From NCBI GenBank assembly GCA_946405045.1, contig CAMJFV010000068.1, forward strand, positions 1 through 8,837: a stretch of DNA of 8,837 bases, read 5' to 3'. Source of the DNA: an uncultured Bacteroidales bacterium (GTDB lineage Bacteria > Bacteroidota > Bacteroidia > Bacteroidales > Paludibacteraceae). The first letter of the stretch is position 1, and each line of letters opens with the position of its first letter. This document shows, in pieces, positions 1-6,915 of the stretch. Both the position numbers and the translations under genes were made by a program. The notes beneath the pieces were generated by a model that worked only from the letters and a program-made list of their open reading frames with translations, did not search any database and had not been told where the DNA came from.

Positions 1-1
1 G

Positions 2-772
2 ACTCCATTTAAGTTTGAAATTCTTTCAGACTCAACGGTAGAGGTGAAAAGAGATAGTAGTTCATATAAAAAGTTCAAGTCCATCTCCATTCCATCTAAA
101 GTTAGAATTGGCAGTAATGTGTATACTGTCACAAGAATTGGCAATAGTGCATTCAGCACTTGTAATGAATTGACAAGCATAAAAATTCCATCTAGTGTGA
201 CTAGTATAGGCAGATTCGCTTTGGCATACACAAAAATAACAAGTGTCACAATTCCATCAAGTATCAAATATATTGATGAAGGAGCATTCTATCTAAACAA
301 AGAATTAACAAATGTGGAATTACCTACAGGGATTGACAGCATTGGCATTGGTGCTTTTGCATGCACAAAGCTAACAACAGTAAATATTCCTGCAAGTTTA
401 ACGAAACTCGGGAATGGTGTATTTGGGAACATACAAACGCTGACAAGCATCAATGTATCACCAGAAAATCCTAATTATTCAAGTGAAAATGGAATTCTAT
501 ACGACAAAAAGAAAACAAAATTATTGAGTGTGCCTGCAGGCATCAACGAAAATTTTGTGATTCCTTCAAGTGTAATCAGTATCGATGATGGAGCTGCGTT
601 GTGTTGTAAAAAGCTAACTAAATTAGAAATTCATGCTGGAGTCTCCGATATTGGTGGACATGCATTTTGCGGATGTGAAAATCTAGAAATCATAATTGAT
701 AATTCAAAAGAGAATATAAAAATAGGCAAAGTTGCATTTAAGGAATGTAAGTCTGTAACATATACAAAATAG
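2..772 (+). CDS. BspA-like leucine-rich-repeat protein, 5' end missing
   Basis: This is a partial gene. The reading frame is open to the left edge and adds 14 residues (TPFKFEILSDSTVE) before the GTG at 44, so that GTG is not a start. About 256 residues are visible. They form BspA/Treponema-type LRR units of roughly 23 residues (LRR_5-like), with the recurring pattern xxIGxxAFxxCxxLTSxxIPxSVTxIG. An insertion of the type SPENPNYSSENGILYDKKKT followed by LLSVPAG is also typical of this family. The lead-in FEILSDSTVEV and the later VYTVTRIG are likewise usual before the first repeats, so little beyond the signal peptide may be missing. Family members are generally surface or secreted proteins that bind host proteins or other cells; that role is inferred here. 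The protein ends in VTYTK just after a repeat, and no T9SS sorting domain, LPxTG motif or anchor is visible. Codons are strikingly A/T-ending (AAA, AAT, ATT) compared with the genes to its right. It is convergent with the panE-like gene. Confidence 0.88.
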   Translation, partial: TPFKFEILSDSTVEVKRDSSSYKKFKSISIPSKVRIGSNVYTVTRIGNSAFSTCNELTSIKIPSSVTSIGRFALAYTKITSVTIPSSIKYIDEGAFYLNKELTNVELPTGIDSIGIGAFACTKLTTVNIPASLTKLGNGVFGNIQTLTSINVSPENPNYSSENGILYDKKKTKLLSVPAGINENFVIPSSVISIDDGAALCCKKLTKLEIHAGVSDIGGHAFCGCENLEIIIDNSKENIKIGKVAFKECKSVTYTK

Positions 773-791
773 AGAAGATTAATCAACTCTA

Positions 792-824
792 TTTGTTTAT
801 TTCTGTATAACAATTATAAACAAA
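792..824 (+). terminator. AT-rich inverted repeat after the LRR gene, possible weak terminator
   Basis: Two perfect 9-base arms, TTTGTTTAT (792-800) and ATAAACAAA (816-824), flank a 15-base spacer, starting 20 bases after the LRR stop codon. The stem is pure A/T apart from one G-C pair and has no T-run on the + strand (an A-run follows), so it is at best a weak or processed 3' end for the LRR transcript. The right arm overlaps the A-tract that serves as the T-tract of the opposing terminator. Confidence 0.3.
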
Positions 825-847
825 AAAGACGGGGACATACCCCGTCT
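821..847 (-). terminator. Rho-independent terminator of the rnr-lipoprotein-panE operon
   Basis: A perfect 8-bp GC-rich stem, AGACGGGG (827-834) with CCCCGTCT (840-847), encloses the 5-base loop at 835-839. Read on the minus strand, it starts 20 bases after the panE-like stop codon and is followed by GTCTTTTTTG, a proper T-tract. On the + strand no T-tract follows, so it is oriented to end the minus-strand operon. Confidence 0.9.
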
Positions 848-866
848 CTACAAATATCGTTAATCT

Positions 867-1769
867 TTAACCATTAATCTTCCTCAATCTTTTCTCAATC
901 TCCTCCATCACCGGCATCTCCACTCCTTTCGCCAAACCTAATCTGAGTGGACGGGAATATATCGCCTCCACCTCAAGTCGACGGCCGTGTGAATAATCCA
1001 CATGCATGCTTGGATAGTATGGTTTCATATTGAGTGTCATCTCTATCATCTCGTCGGCAAACGATTCATCCACATCAGCTCCGTTAGCCTGGGCTGCTTT
1101 GATGATCTCCAGCATCGCCGGTTTGACATACATTTCTTTCTCTCTGCCAAACAACAACTCTTCTGTGTTTTTCCCGAACAACACCGACTGCCCGTTGAAA
1201 CCGGTATTCCACACCAGTTTCTTCCATCTTGCTGTGTTGAGATCATCCGCACGCACGACGTCGATGCCAGCCTCCTCCATATCAGCAATCATCGCGTCGA
1301 AAGAATCACATGAATCTTCTCCGTGAAGGGCAAGCGTCAGTTTGCCATAATCATAATGAGACACCACCGCTGGAGCAGTCTTCTCCGCACAGATGAAAGC
1401 CAAGCCTCCGCACACTCTCGCTTCAGGGAACTCCTCCTGCAACTCCTGTTCATAGCCAATACCATTCTGGATCAATGCTATCAACGTACCGTCTTTCACT
1501 ATCGGATCAAGCAGTTCTGGAAGAAGACGGTTCTGCAACGTCTTCAATCCTACCAAAACGACATCCGCTTTCGGCATAGAAGCTGTGGAATTATAGGCGT
1601 TGATATGTTCTATTTCAAAATCTCCGTTGACGGAATTGACACGCAACCCATTACTCCACGCAGCGTCGAAATCAGAATGAAAAAGGAAATGGACATCAAA
1701 TCCAGCATTTGCCAGCATTCCTCCGTAATATCCTCCAATCGCACCGGTTCCAACTACAGCATATCTCAT
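867..1769 (-). CDS. panE: 2-dehydropantoate 2-reductase (ketopantoate reductase) family protein
   Basis: This is a 300-residue protein of the ApbA/PanE family, close to the usual length. PanE reduces 2-dehydropantoate to pantoate with NADPH in the cytoplasm, a step toward pantothenate and CoA. The N-terminal Rossmann domain starts MRYAVVGTGAIGGYYGG, with the glycines G7, G9 and G12 that bind dinucleotide. N102 (in LIQNGIG), K184 with N188 (WKKLVWNTGFN) and E266 (GRRLEVEAI) match the catalytic and substrate positions known in E. coli PanE (N98, K176, E256). The helical C-terminal domain runs from about residue 178 to the end. The ATG at 1769 begins directly with the Rossmann strand and lies 11 bases after the lipoprotein stop, so it is the third gene of the rnr operon. 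The family contains paralogs acting on other 2-oxo acids. The family call is firm and the exact substrate is likely rather than proven. Confidence 0.88.
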   Translation of the reverse strand: MRYAVVGTGAIGGYYGGMLANAGFDVHFLFHSDFDAAWSNGLRVNSVNGDFEIEHINAYNSTASMPKADVVLVGLKTLQNRLLPELLDPIVKDGTLIALIQNGIGYEQELQEEFPEARVCGGLAFICAEKTAPAVVSHYDYGKLTLALHGEDSCDSFDAMIADMEEAGIDVVRADDLNTARWKKLVWNTGFNGQSVLFGKNTEELLFGREKEMYVKPAMLEIIKAAQANGADVDESFADEMIEMTLNMKPYYPSMHVDYSHGRRLEVEAIYSRPLRLGLAKGVEMPVMEEIEKRLRKING

Positions 1770-1780
1770 TTTGACATATC

Positions 1781-2635
1781 TTATTTTGAAAAATATTCTA
1801 TTGTTCTGACAGTAATATAAAGAGGTTTGTCTCCTTCATACTCCGTGCATGTCAACCAATTCTTATGCTCATCAAAAGTATATTTCCATGTATGAGGGAT
1901 AAAAGGCTCGCCCTGTCCATCAACAGCGGTTTGAGACACAGCGTTTCCCATATCATCATAAAGGAATTTGACGATCATCGTCACACTACCATCAGACTCC
2001 TTCACCGTAAGTTTTTCAAGCAAACCATCAGAATTGAATTTTTCCTCACGCCAGTTTGCCAAATCGCCCTCACGTCCATAAATCTTAGTAACAGACGGGA
2101 ATCCACGCTTCGACATACTCTGCTCAATAGTCTGAAGCAACTCCCCTTTAAAATTATAGTAACGAGTATAATTCATGTTGTTTTCATCATCATACTCATA
2201 ATTTACACGTCCGGAGATATTCTCATCAGAATTATACTTTTCTATTCTGTCAAGCTTATCTTTTTTATAGAAGAAGACAGATTTGTCGATTGGTTTTCCG
2301 TCAGCGTCATAATTTTTTTCACACACTTTCAGACCATGTTTGTTGTAGGCATACGTAATGCTTCCGACAGCGTCACCAGCGCTGGTAGTCAGTCGTACAG
2401 TATCAAAATATCCTGCTTTGTTGAAGACGATCTCACGGTCCCACTCTCCTTCTTCACGAAAAGCGTCTCCTCGTGTCACCTCTCCAAAACGATCCACAGC
2501 ATAATACTTGAATTCACTCAATTTGTGCACATCGCCAGACATTCCCATATCCTCCACATCAGTGGTATGTTTCTCACCGCATGAAGCAAGGCCTATCAGC
2601 AAAGACGCTGCTATATAAATCAAATTCTTTTTCAT
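1781..2635 (-). CDS. Lipoprotein with YD-like repeats, function unknown
   Basis: This encodes 284 residues. It opens with a lipoprotein signal peptide: MKKN, a hydrophobic stretch (residues 5-17) and the lipobox LASC with the acylated cysteine at C19. The rest is a run of short motifs of the form (Y/F)(D/N)xxGxxxxxxx(Y/F): FNKAGYFDTV (71-80), YNKHGLKVCE (97-106), YDADGKPIDK (109-118), YNFKGELLQ (160-168), FNSDGLLEKL (200-209), YDDMGNAVSQ (226-235) and TFDEHKNWLTCTEY (253-266). These resemble Rhs/YD or MORN-like beta-hairpin repeats, suggesting an elongated beta-sheet facing the periplasm or cell surface. No enzyme motif is seen. The start is M21 of a longer open frame. The extra 20 upstream residues would overlap rnr and displace the signal peptide, so the internal ATG at 2635 is preferred; it lies 7 bases after the rnr stop. 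A GGAG (about 16 bases upstream) lies inside the rnr end. It is co-transcribed with rnr and the panE-like gene, but no functional link is obvious. Confidence 0.85.
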   Translation of the reverse strand: MKKNLIYIAASLLIGLASCGEKHTTDVEDMGMSGDVHKLSEFKYYAVDRFGEVTRGDAFREEGEWDREIVFNKAGYFDTVRLTTSAGDAVGSITYAYNKHGLKVCEKNYDADGKPIDKSVFFYKKDKLDRIEKYNSDENISGRVNYEYDDENNMNYTRYYNFKGELLQTIEQSMSKRGFPSVTKIYGREGDLANWREEKFNSDGLLEKLTVKESDGSVTMIVKFLYDDMGNAVSQTAVDGQGEPFIPHTWKYTFDEHKNWLTCTEYEGDKPLYITVRTIEYFSK

Positions 2636-2642
2636 GTCAATT

Positions 2643-4844
2643 TTATTTCTTCTCCACAAGTGCGAAATCAAGTTGTTTCTTATCCAAATCGGCACGAGCG
2701 ATCTTCACAACCACCTCGTCGCCAAGCTGGAATTTCTTGCCTTTTCTACGACCTGTGATACAATAATTTTTTTCGTCGAATACGTAGTAGTCGTCATCAA
2801 GTTCACGAATAGGAATCATTCCCTCACACTTATTCTGAGCCAACTCGACATAGATTCCCCACTCTGTCACGCCTGAGATAACTCCGTCGTAGATCTGTCC
2901 GAGACGTTCCTTCATATACTCCACCTGCTTGTATTTGATAGACGCGCGCTCCGCATTTGCGGCAAGCTGCTCCATCTTTGAACTATGGTCACAAAGATCG
3001 TCAAACAACAGTTTATCTGCACTCTTCTCACCTCTTGCGTATCTGTCGAGCAGACGGTGCACCATCATATCTGGATAACGGCGGATTGGCGAAGTGAAGT
3101 GAGTGTAATAGTCAAAAGAAAGTCCATAATGGCCTACATTGTCAGTAGAATAGATAGCTTTTGCCATCGAACGGATTGTGATAGTCTCAATCAGATTCTG
3201 TTCTCTTGTACCCTGTACTTTGTCGAGTAAGTTGTTGATTGACGTAGAGACCTCCTTATTCTTTCCTGTCGTATTCAATTTATATCCGAAACGGGAGATG
3301 AACTGAGACAAGTTGTTCAATTTATCAGGATCCGGATTATCATGGACACGGTATACGAATGTCTTTGGATTCTTCTGTCCGCCGATATGTTCAGCCACAG
3401 TTCTGTTGGCAAGAAGCATGAATTCCTCGATAAGTTTGTTGGCATCCTTGCTCTCCTTGAAATAAACATCGATAGGCTTGCCAGTCTCATCTATTTCAAA
3501 TCTTACCTCAGTACGCTCAAATGCGATAGCACCGTTCTTGAATCGATCTTCACGAAGTTTCTTAGCCAATCTGTCGAGAGTAAGGATTTCATCCTTCATA
3601 TCTCCCTCTTTAGTCTCGATCACGCTCTGAGCATCCTCGTATGTGAAGCGACGGTCGGATTTGATGACTGTGTGCACAATCTGATATTTGATCACCTTGG
3701 CATTGTCGTCCATTTCAAACATCACCGAATAACAAAGTTTTTCCTCGTCTGGGCGAAGAGAACAAACCTTGTTACACAATCTTTCCGGAAGCATCGGGAT
3801 TGTACGGTCTACAAGGTAGACGCTGGTAGCACGGCTGACAGCCTCCTGCTCGATACAGTCGTCTAGATGCACATAATGAGTGACATCAGCGATGTGGACA
3901 CCAACCTCCCAGTTACCATTGTCAAGTTTACGGATAGACAATGCGTCGTCGAAATCTTTTGCGTCACGAGGGTCGATAGTGAATGTAGGGATATCACGGC
4001 AATCAAGACGTTTGGCGATCTCTTCAGATGAGATCTCGTCTGGAATAGTGTCAGCATAAGCTTCCACCTCAGCAGGATAGCTGTATGGCAAACCAAACTC
4101 GACAAGGATGGCGTGCATCTCCGCATTGTTGTCGCCAGAGCTTCCAAGCACCACCGTCACCTCACCGACTGGATTTCTGCCCTTTTCAGCCCAGTCTATG
4201 ATCTTCACAATCGCCTTATCTCCATCTTTCGCACCATTCAGTTTGTCGATTGGCACAAAGATATCATTGCCAAGGATACGGTTGTCGACAAGCAAGAACG
4301 CATAGTTCTCCTTCACATTCAGTTTGCCGACGAAAGTGTCACGTTCACGTTTAAGAACCTCCATGACCTCACCTTCCTGCTCTTTACCCTGACGGCGGGC
4401 AAACAGACGGACTTTCACAGTGTCGCCGACAGCTGCCTTATTCAGGTTACGGTCGCTGATTATAATCTCATCACCACCGTCTTCAGGCACAAGGATAGCG
4501 CCACCACCACGTTTGGCTGTGATAACACCGACAATAGAACCCATTCGAGGATTCAAACGGTATTTGCCGACAGGAGATTCAATAAGATATCCCGTCGCAG
4601 CAAACTCTTGAAGGACATCTATGATTTGCTGGCGTGCGGTCATGCCAGAATAACCGAGAGTGGCAGCCACATCCTTGTAGGATACAGGATCACCCTGGTA
4701 TTCAGAAAAATATTTTGATATATCATTTATTATCTCCTTCTTGCGAACAGAGACTGCTGATTCATGCTTTCTATTTTTATTTTTCGGACGCATAGCTTTT
4801 TTGCCGATGCTAAACGCCTTATTTGATTTTTTTCCTCTTTTCAT
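2643..4844 (-). CDS. rnr: Ribonuclease R (RNB-family 3'-5' exoribonuclease)
   Basis: A 733-residue RNase R/VacB, which degrades structured RNA processively from the 3' end in mRNA decay and rRNA quality control. Domains in order: a lysine/arginine-rich tail (residues 1-35), a winged helix-turn-helix (about 35-98), two cold-shock/OB domains (about 100-165 and 170-232), the RNB catalytic domain (about 280-605) and a C-terminal S1 domain (about 646-728). The catalytic signature TIDPRDAKDFDDA supplies the metal-binding aspartates D291, D297, D299 and D300. Y343 (SVYLVDRTIPMLPERL) and the THFTSPIRRYPD motif with R588/R589 match the conserved RNA-clamping tyrosine and the active-site arginine region of RNase II/R. 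The S1 domain begins YDGVISGVTEWGIYVEL. There is no long lysine-rich C-terminal tail like that of E. coli RNase R; the basic tail is at the N terminus instead. It is first in the operon, with a promoter just upstream. Confidence 0.97.
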   Translation of the reverse strand: MKRGKKSNKAFSIGKKAMRPKNKNRKHESAVSVRKKEIINDISKYFSEYQGDPVSYKDVAATLGYSGMTARQQIIDVLQEFAATGYLIESPVGKYRLNPRMGSIVGVITAKRGGGAILVPEDGGDEIIISDRNLNKAAVGDTVKVRLFARRQGKEQEGEVMEVLKRERDTFVGKLNVKENYAFLLVDNRILGNDIFVPIDKLNGAKDGDKAIVKIIDWAEKGRNPVGEVTVVLGSSGDNNAEMHAILVEFGLPYSYPAEVEAYADTIPDEISSEEIAKRLDCRDIPTFTIDPRDAKDFDDALSIRKLDNGNWEVGVHIADVTHYVHLDDCIEQEAVSRATSVYLVDRTIPMLPERLCNKVCSLRPDEEKLCYSVMFEMDDNAKVIKYQIVHTVIKSDRRFTYEDAQSVIETKEGDMKDEILTLDRLAKKLREDRFKNGAIAFERTEVRFEIDETGKPIDVYFKESKDANKLIEEFMLLANRTVAEHIGGQKNPKTFVYRVHDNPDPDKLNNLSQFISRFGYKLNTTGKNKEVSTSINNLLDKVQGTREQNLIETITIRSMAKAIYSTDNVGHYGLSFDYYTHFTSPIRRYPDMMVHRLLDRYARGEKSADKLLFDDLCDHSSKMEQLAANAERASIKYKQVEYMKERLGQIYDGVISGVTEWGIYVELAQNKCEGMIPIRELDDDYYVFDEKNYCITGRRKGKKFQLGDEVVVKIARADLDKKQLDFALVEKK

Positions 4845-4863
4845 AACTCATCATTTTATATCT

Positions 4864-4897
4864 CAAAGATAAGAAATAAATCCAAAAAGAAAGCAAA
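4864..4897 (-). promoter_or_regulatory. Bacteroidetes-type promoter for the rnr operon
   Basis: On the minus strand TATCTTTG (4871 down to 4864) matches the Bacteroidetes -7 consensus TAnnTTTG exactly. A TTTG (4897 down to 4894) upstream can serve as the -33 box, with a 22-base spacer that is slightly long against the usual 19-21. Transcription would start near 4857-4859, giving an A/T-rich leader of only about 13-15 bases before the rnr ATG. Confidence 0.6.
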
Positions 4898-4917
4898 TCA
4901 TGGATTAATCTTGACAT

Positions 4918-4950
4918 AAAAAAGAGGAGCGAACAATTTGTCCGCCCCTC
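4918..4950 (-). terminator. Rho-independent terminator of the T9SS-cargo gene
   Basis: An 11-bp stem is formed on the minus strand by GAGGGGCGGAC and GTTCGCTCCTC (4950-4940 with 4934-4924), including two G·U pairs, around the loop AAATT. It is followed directly by TTTTTT (4923-4918). It lies about 47 bases after the stop codon of the T9SS-cargo gene and separates that gene from the rnr operon promoter. Confidence 0.9.
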
Positions 4951-4997
4951 GTGTGTTATAATTTGTAAAGAAGTTCCTAAGAACGTCTGTACATAAA

Positions 4998-6737
4998 TTA
5001 CTTCTTAATGATCTGACCTGTGATTACACCAGCCTCAGTGTTTGCCTTAACAACGTAGATACCGTTAACCAAGTTAGCAACGTTAACTACGTTAGACTCT
5101 GAAGAAGCAACCAAAGAACCAGCTAGAGAGTAAACAGCCACGCTCTTAACACCCTCGTTAGTTACAGTGATAACATCAGTTGCAGGATTAGGATAGATAG
5201 AAACCTCACCCTTAGCAACAATGTCCTCTACATCTGAATGAGGAGCAACAGGGATCATATAGCCAGCGAAATCCTCACCTAGACCCATATCTTTTGTAGT
5301 TGTAGGCCAAGCAACCTTATCTCCAGTCAAAGTCAAATCTGTAAACATGTAAGAGATCACATCATTTGAAATGAAACGCAATGTGATGTGAGTGTATTCG
5401 CTAGCATTCTCCTTTGGAAGCTCAACGTCACCGTAAACCATAGACATCATAGTAGGGATAGAATCTACATAATCTGTACTATCCTTAGTATATGTTGGTC
5501 TGAACTGCTCCCACTCTGTGTATTTAGAGATAGTCTTTCCATCTCCAGCCTCAAAACGATACTCAACAGGGAAACGATCCTTATCATTTGAAGTTGCTTT
5601 GTAGTCTGCGTAAGGAACCAAGCCACCAGACTCACCAGCATTGTGGCCTAGACGCATAGCGATAGAAATCTTATTTGCTACAGCATTAGTGAATGGGATA
5701 CGAATAGCAGCATCAGCAACAACTCCATTCTTATCCTCTCTCTTGTTTGCAGCTACAGTAGAAAGAACATATGGAAGGAATCCATACTCAGTATCATAGA
5801 AACCAGCAGCACGCTGCTCTCCCTTCTCACAATACATACGGTCTGATGCCATCCAGCTGTTGTAAGCATCATCAGATTCAGCAAGGAACAACTGAGAACC
5901 AATCATCTCTGTTGGTGCTGAAGCCAATCTCTTCTTATATACAATCTGCTTAGCAATCTCAGAATTTCCCTTATATGTACCATAAACATAGTTTGATACA
6001 GAACCTACGTAGATTGTTCCCTCTCCAGCCAAAGGAGCGAACTTATCTGCGAAGAAAGGTTTTGTTCCATCAGAAACGAACTTCAAATTCTTAATGAAAC
6101 AAGATGTCTTTACACCACCCTCTGGGAAGATTGACATAAAGATAGCCTTAACCTGATTTGCATCACCTCTTTCAGCAACACCCTTTGGAAGCAATAGAGA
6201 AGAGTAAACATACTTTCTAACAGTTCTCAACTTACCTACACCAAAATTATTCAATACTGTATCTCCCTCTACCAAATCGTAGAAATCACGCCATGTACAA
6301 TCGATAGACACGTGTGAAATACGGTATTCCAACTGTGATCTATTAGTCTTCCAAGTAGAATCACCAACAGCCATTGTATCTGCCATCAAGTCAAATGACA
6401 AACCTTCACGCTTGATATTCTCTCCAGAGAAAGCAACATCCTTGTTGAAATAGTACTCAACCTCAAGATTCCATGCCTTATTCAAATCAACTGCATTTGG
6501 CAAATATATCAAACCTGAAGTATATCTCTCAGCAGGGTTAACAATTTCTACCATATCATCACCAGCATCATTCTTAGACTCCTTGATGATTGTTGATTTC
6601 TCCTCTGCAGCTGAAGATGGAACAAACTCACAGTTCACCATCTTACCATCCTTAATAACGTAGATTTCTACCTCTTTTGCATTTGAAGCAAGCGCAAGAG
6701 AAAGAACGCTACCAGCTAGTAAAAATTTCTTTATCAT
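4998..6737 (-). CDS. Secreted protein with type IX secretion C-terminal sorting domain
   Basis: This 579-residue protein has a signal peptide (MIKK, hydrophobic core 5-17, likely cleavage after ASNA at residue 20). It ends with a type A T9SS sorting domain (about 511-579): VSIYPNPATDVITV, VKSVAVYSLAGSLV, NLVNGIYVVKA and the terminal IIKK. This fold takes the protein across the outer membrane through the T9SS, usually for release or attachment to the surface. The mature part (21-505) shows no catalytic motif I can name. It looks beta-rich, and two stretches are loosely alike, each ending in a strand followed by a charged turn (CFIKNLKFVSDG, 213-224, and YMFTDLTLTGDK, 463-474), compatible with jelly-roll, carbohydrate-binding-like modules. 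Codon choice is biased toward AAC, AAG, GGT, GTT and ATC, strongest in the 3' third, suggesting high expression. It is transcribed alone, with its own promoter and terminator. The ATG at 6737 is chosen because the signal peptide begins there. Confidence 0.9.
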   Translation of the reverse strand: MIKKFLLAGSVLSLALASNAKEVEIYVIKDGKMVNCEFVPSSAAEEKSTIIKESKNDAGDDMVEIVNPAERYTSGLIYLPNAVDLNKAWNLEVEYYFNKDVAFSGENIKREGLSFDLMADTMAVGDSTWKTNRSQLEYRISHVSIDCTWRDFYDLVEGDTVLNNFGVGKLRTVRKYVYSSLLLPKGVAERGDANQVKAIFMSIFPEGGVKTSCFIKNLKFVSDGTKPFFADKFAPLAGEGTIYVGSVSNYVYGTYKGNSEIAKQIVYKKRLASAPTEMIGSQLFLAESDDAYNSWMASDRMYCEKGEQRAAGFYDTEYGFLPYVLSTVAANKREDKNGVVADAAIRIPFTNAVANKISIAMRLGHNAGESGGLVPYADYKATSNDKDRFPVEYRFEAGDGKTISKYTEWEQFRPTYTKDSTDYVDSIPTMMSMVYGDVELPKENASEYTHITLRFISNDVISYMFTDLTLTGDKVAWPTTTKDMGLGEDFAGYMIPVAPHSDVEDIVAKGEVSIYPNPATDVITVTNEGVKSVAVYSLAGSLVASSESNVVNVANLVNGIYVVKANTEAGVITGQIIKK

Positions 6738-6779
6738 ACTCTTTTCTTTTTAATTAATATTCCTAACTATAAAACCTTA

Positions 6780-6801
6780 TTCCGCATTCTGACATACGGA
6801 A
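6780..6801 (-). promoter_or_regulatory. Stem-loop at the predicted 5' end of the T9SS-cargo mRNA
   Basis: On the minus strand TTCCGTAT (6801-6794) pairs with ATGCGGAA (6787-6780) around the 6-base loop GTCAGA, an 8-bp stem with one G·U pair. It begins 5 bases after the -7 box, at or within a couple of bases of the predicted transcription start, leaving roughly 42 bases of A/T-rich unstructured leader before the ATG. A stem at the very 5' end is known to protect mRNAs such as E. coli ompA from decay; that role here is inference. Confidence 0.5.
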
Positions 6802-6806
6802 CGGCA

Positions 6807-6836
6807 CAAAAATAGTCTTAAAAAGCAAACCTACAA
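6807..6836 (-). promoter_or_regulatory. Bacteroidetes-type promoter for the T9SS-cargo gene
   Basis: On the minus strand TATTTTTG (6814 down to 6807) is an exact match to TAnnTTTG. A TTG (6836 down to 6834) lies 19 bases upstream, the expected spacing to the -33 box. Predicted transcription start is about 6800-6802, giving a leader of about 63-65 bases. The leader just before the ATG is A-rich with no clear Shine-Dalgarno sequence, as is common for well-expressed Bacteroidetes genes. Confidence 0.7.
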
Positions 6837-6856
6837 TTTTTCAGCATAAGAAAAAT

Positions 6857-6878
6857 GTTAAAAAAACTGTTTTTTAAC
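6857..6878 (-). terminator. AT-rich hairpin downstream of cysS, probable terminator
   Basis: A perfect 9-bp inverted repeat, GTTAAAAAA (6857-6865) and TTTTTTAAC (6870-6878), with a 4-base loop lies about 37 bases after the cysS stop. On the minus strand it is followed by ATTTTTC, and on the + strand by TTTTTT, so it could work in either direction. The stem is almost all A-T and hence weak. It sits just upstream of the T9SS-cargo promoter, where the lrp-cysS transcript would be expected to end. Confidence 0.5.
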
Positions 6879-6915
6879 TTTTTTAAGACCGTTTTTGTAT
6901 TGTATAACATATTTT

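Noticed and set aside
44..46. GTG at 44 as the start of the LRR gene
   Set aside because: The frame stays open to the window edge and the upstream residues (FEILSDSTVE) are typical BspA-family sequence, so the gene begins outside the window.
100..460. Possible DNA-level tandem repeat or CRISPR-like array
   Set aside because: The recurring similarity is at protein level (LRR units about 23 residues apart, diverged at DNA level); there are no identical repeats with unique spacers.
1323..1820. + strand open frame opposite the panE-like gene
   Set aside because: Shadow of a gene with intact Rossmann and catalytic motifs; no independent signals.
1865..2584. Long + strand open frame opposite the lipoprotein gene (about 239 residues)
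   Set aside because: Its translation is low-complexity hydrophobic sequence with no recognisable domain, mirrors the minus-strand gene and has no promoter or context of its own.
2636..2695. Upstream in-frame ATG adding 20 residues to the YD-like lipoprotein
   Set aside because: The extension overlaps the end of rnr, is rich in charged residues and would bury the signal peptide and lipobox.
4113..4718. + strand open frame opposite the RNase R N-terminal half
   Set aside because: It is a shadow of rnr; the opposite strand encodes unmistakable RNase R domains and this frame has no family features.
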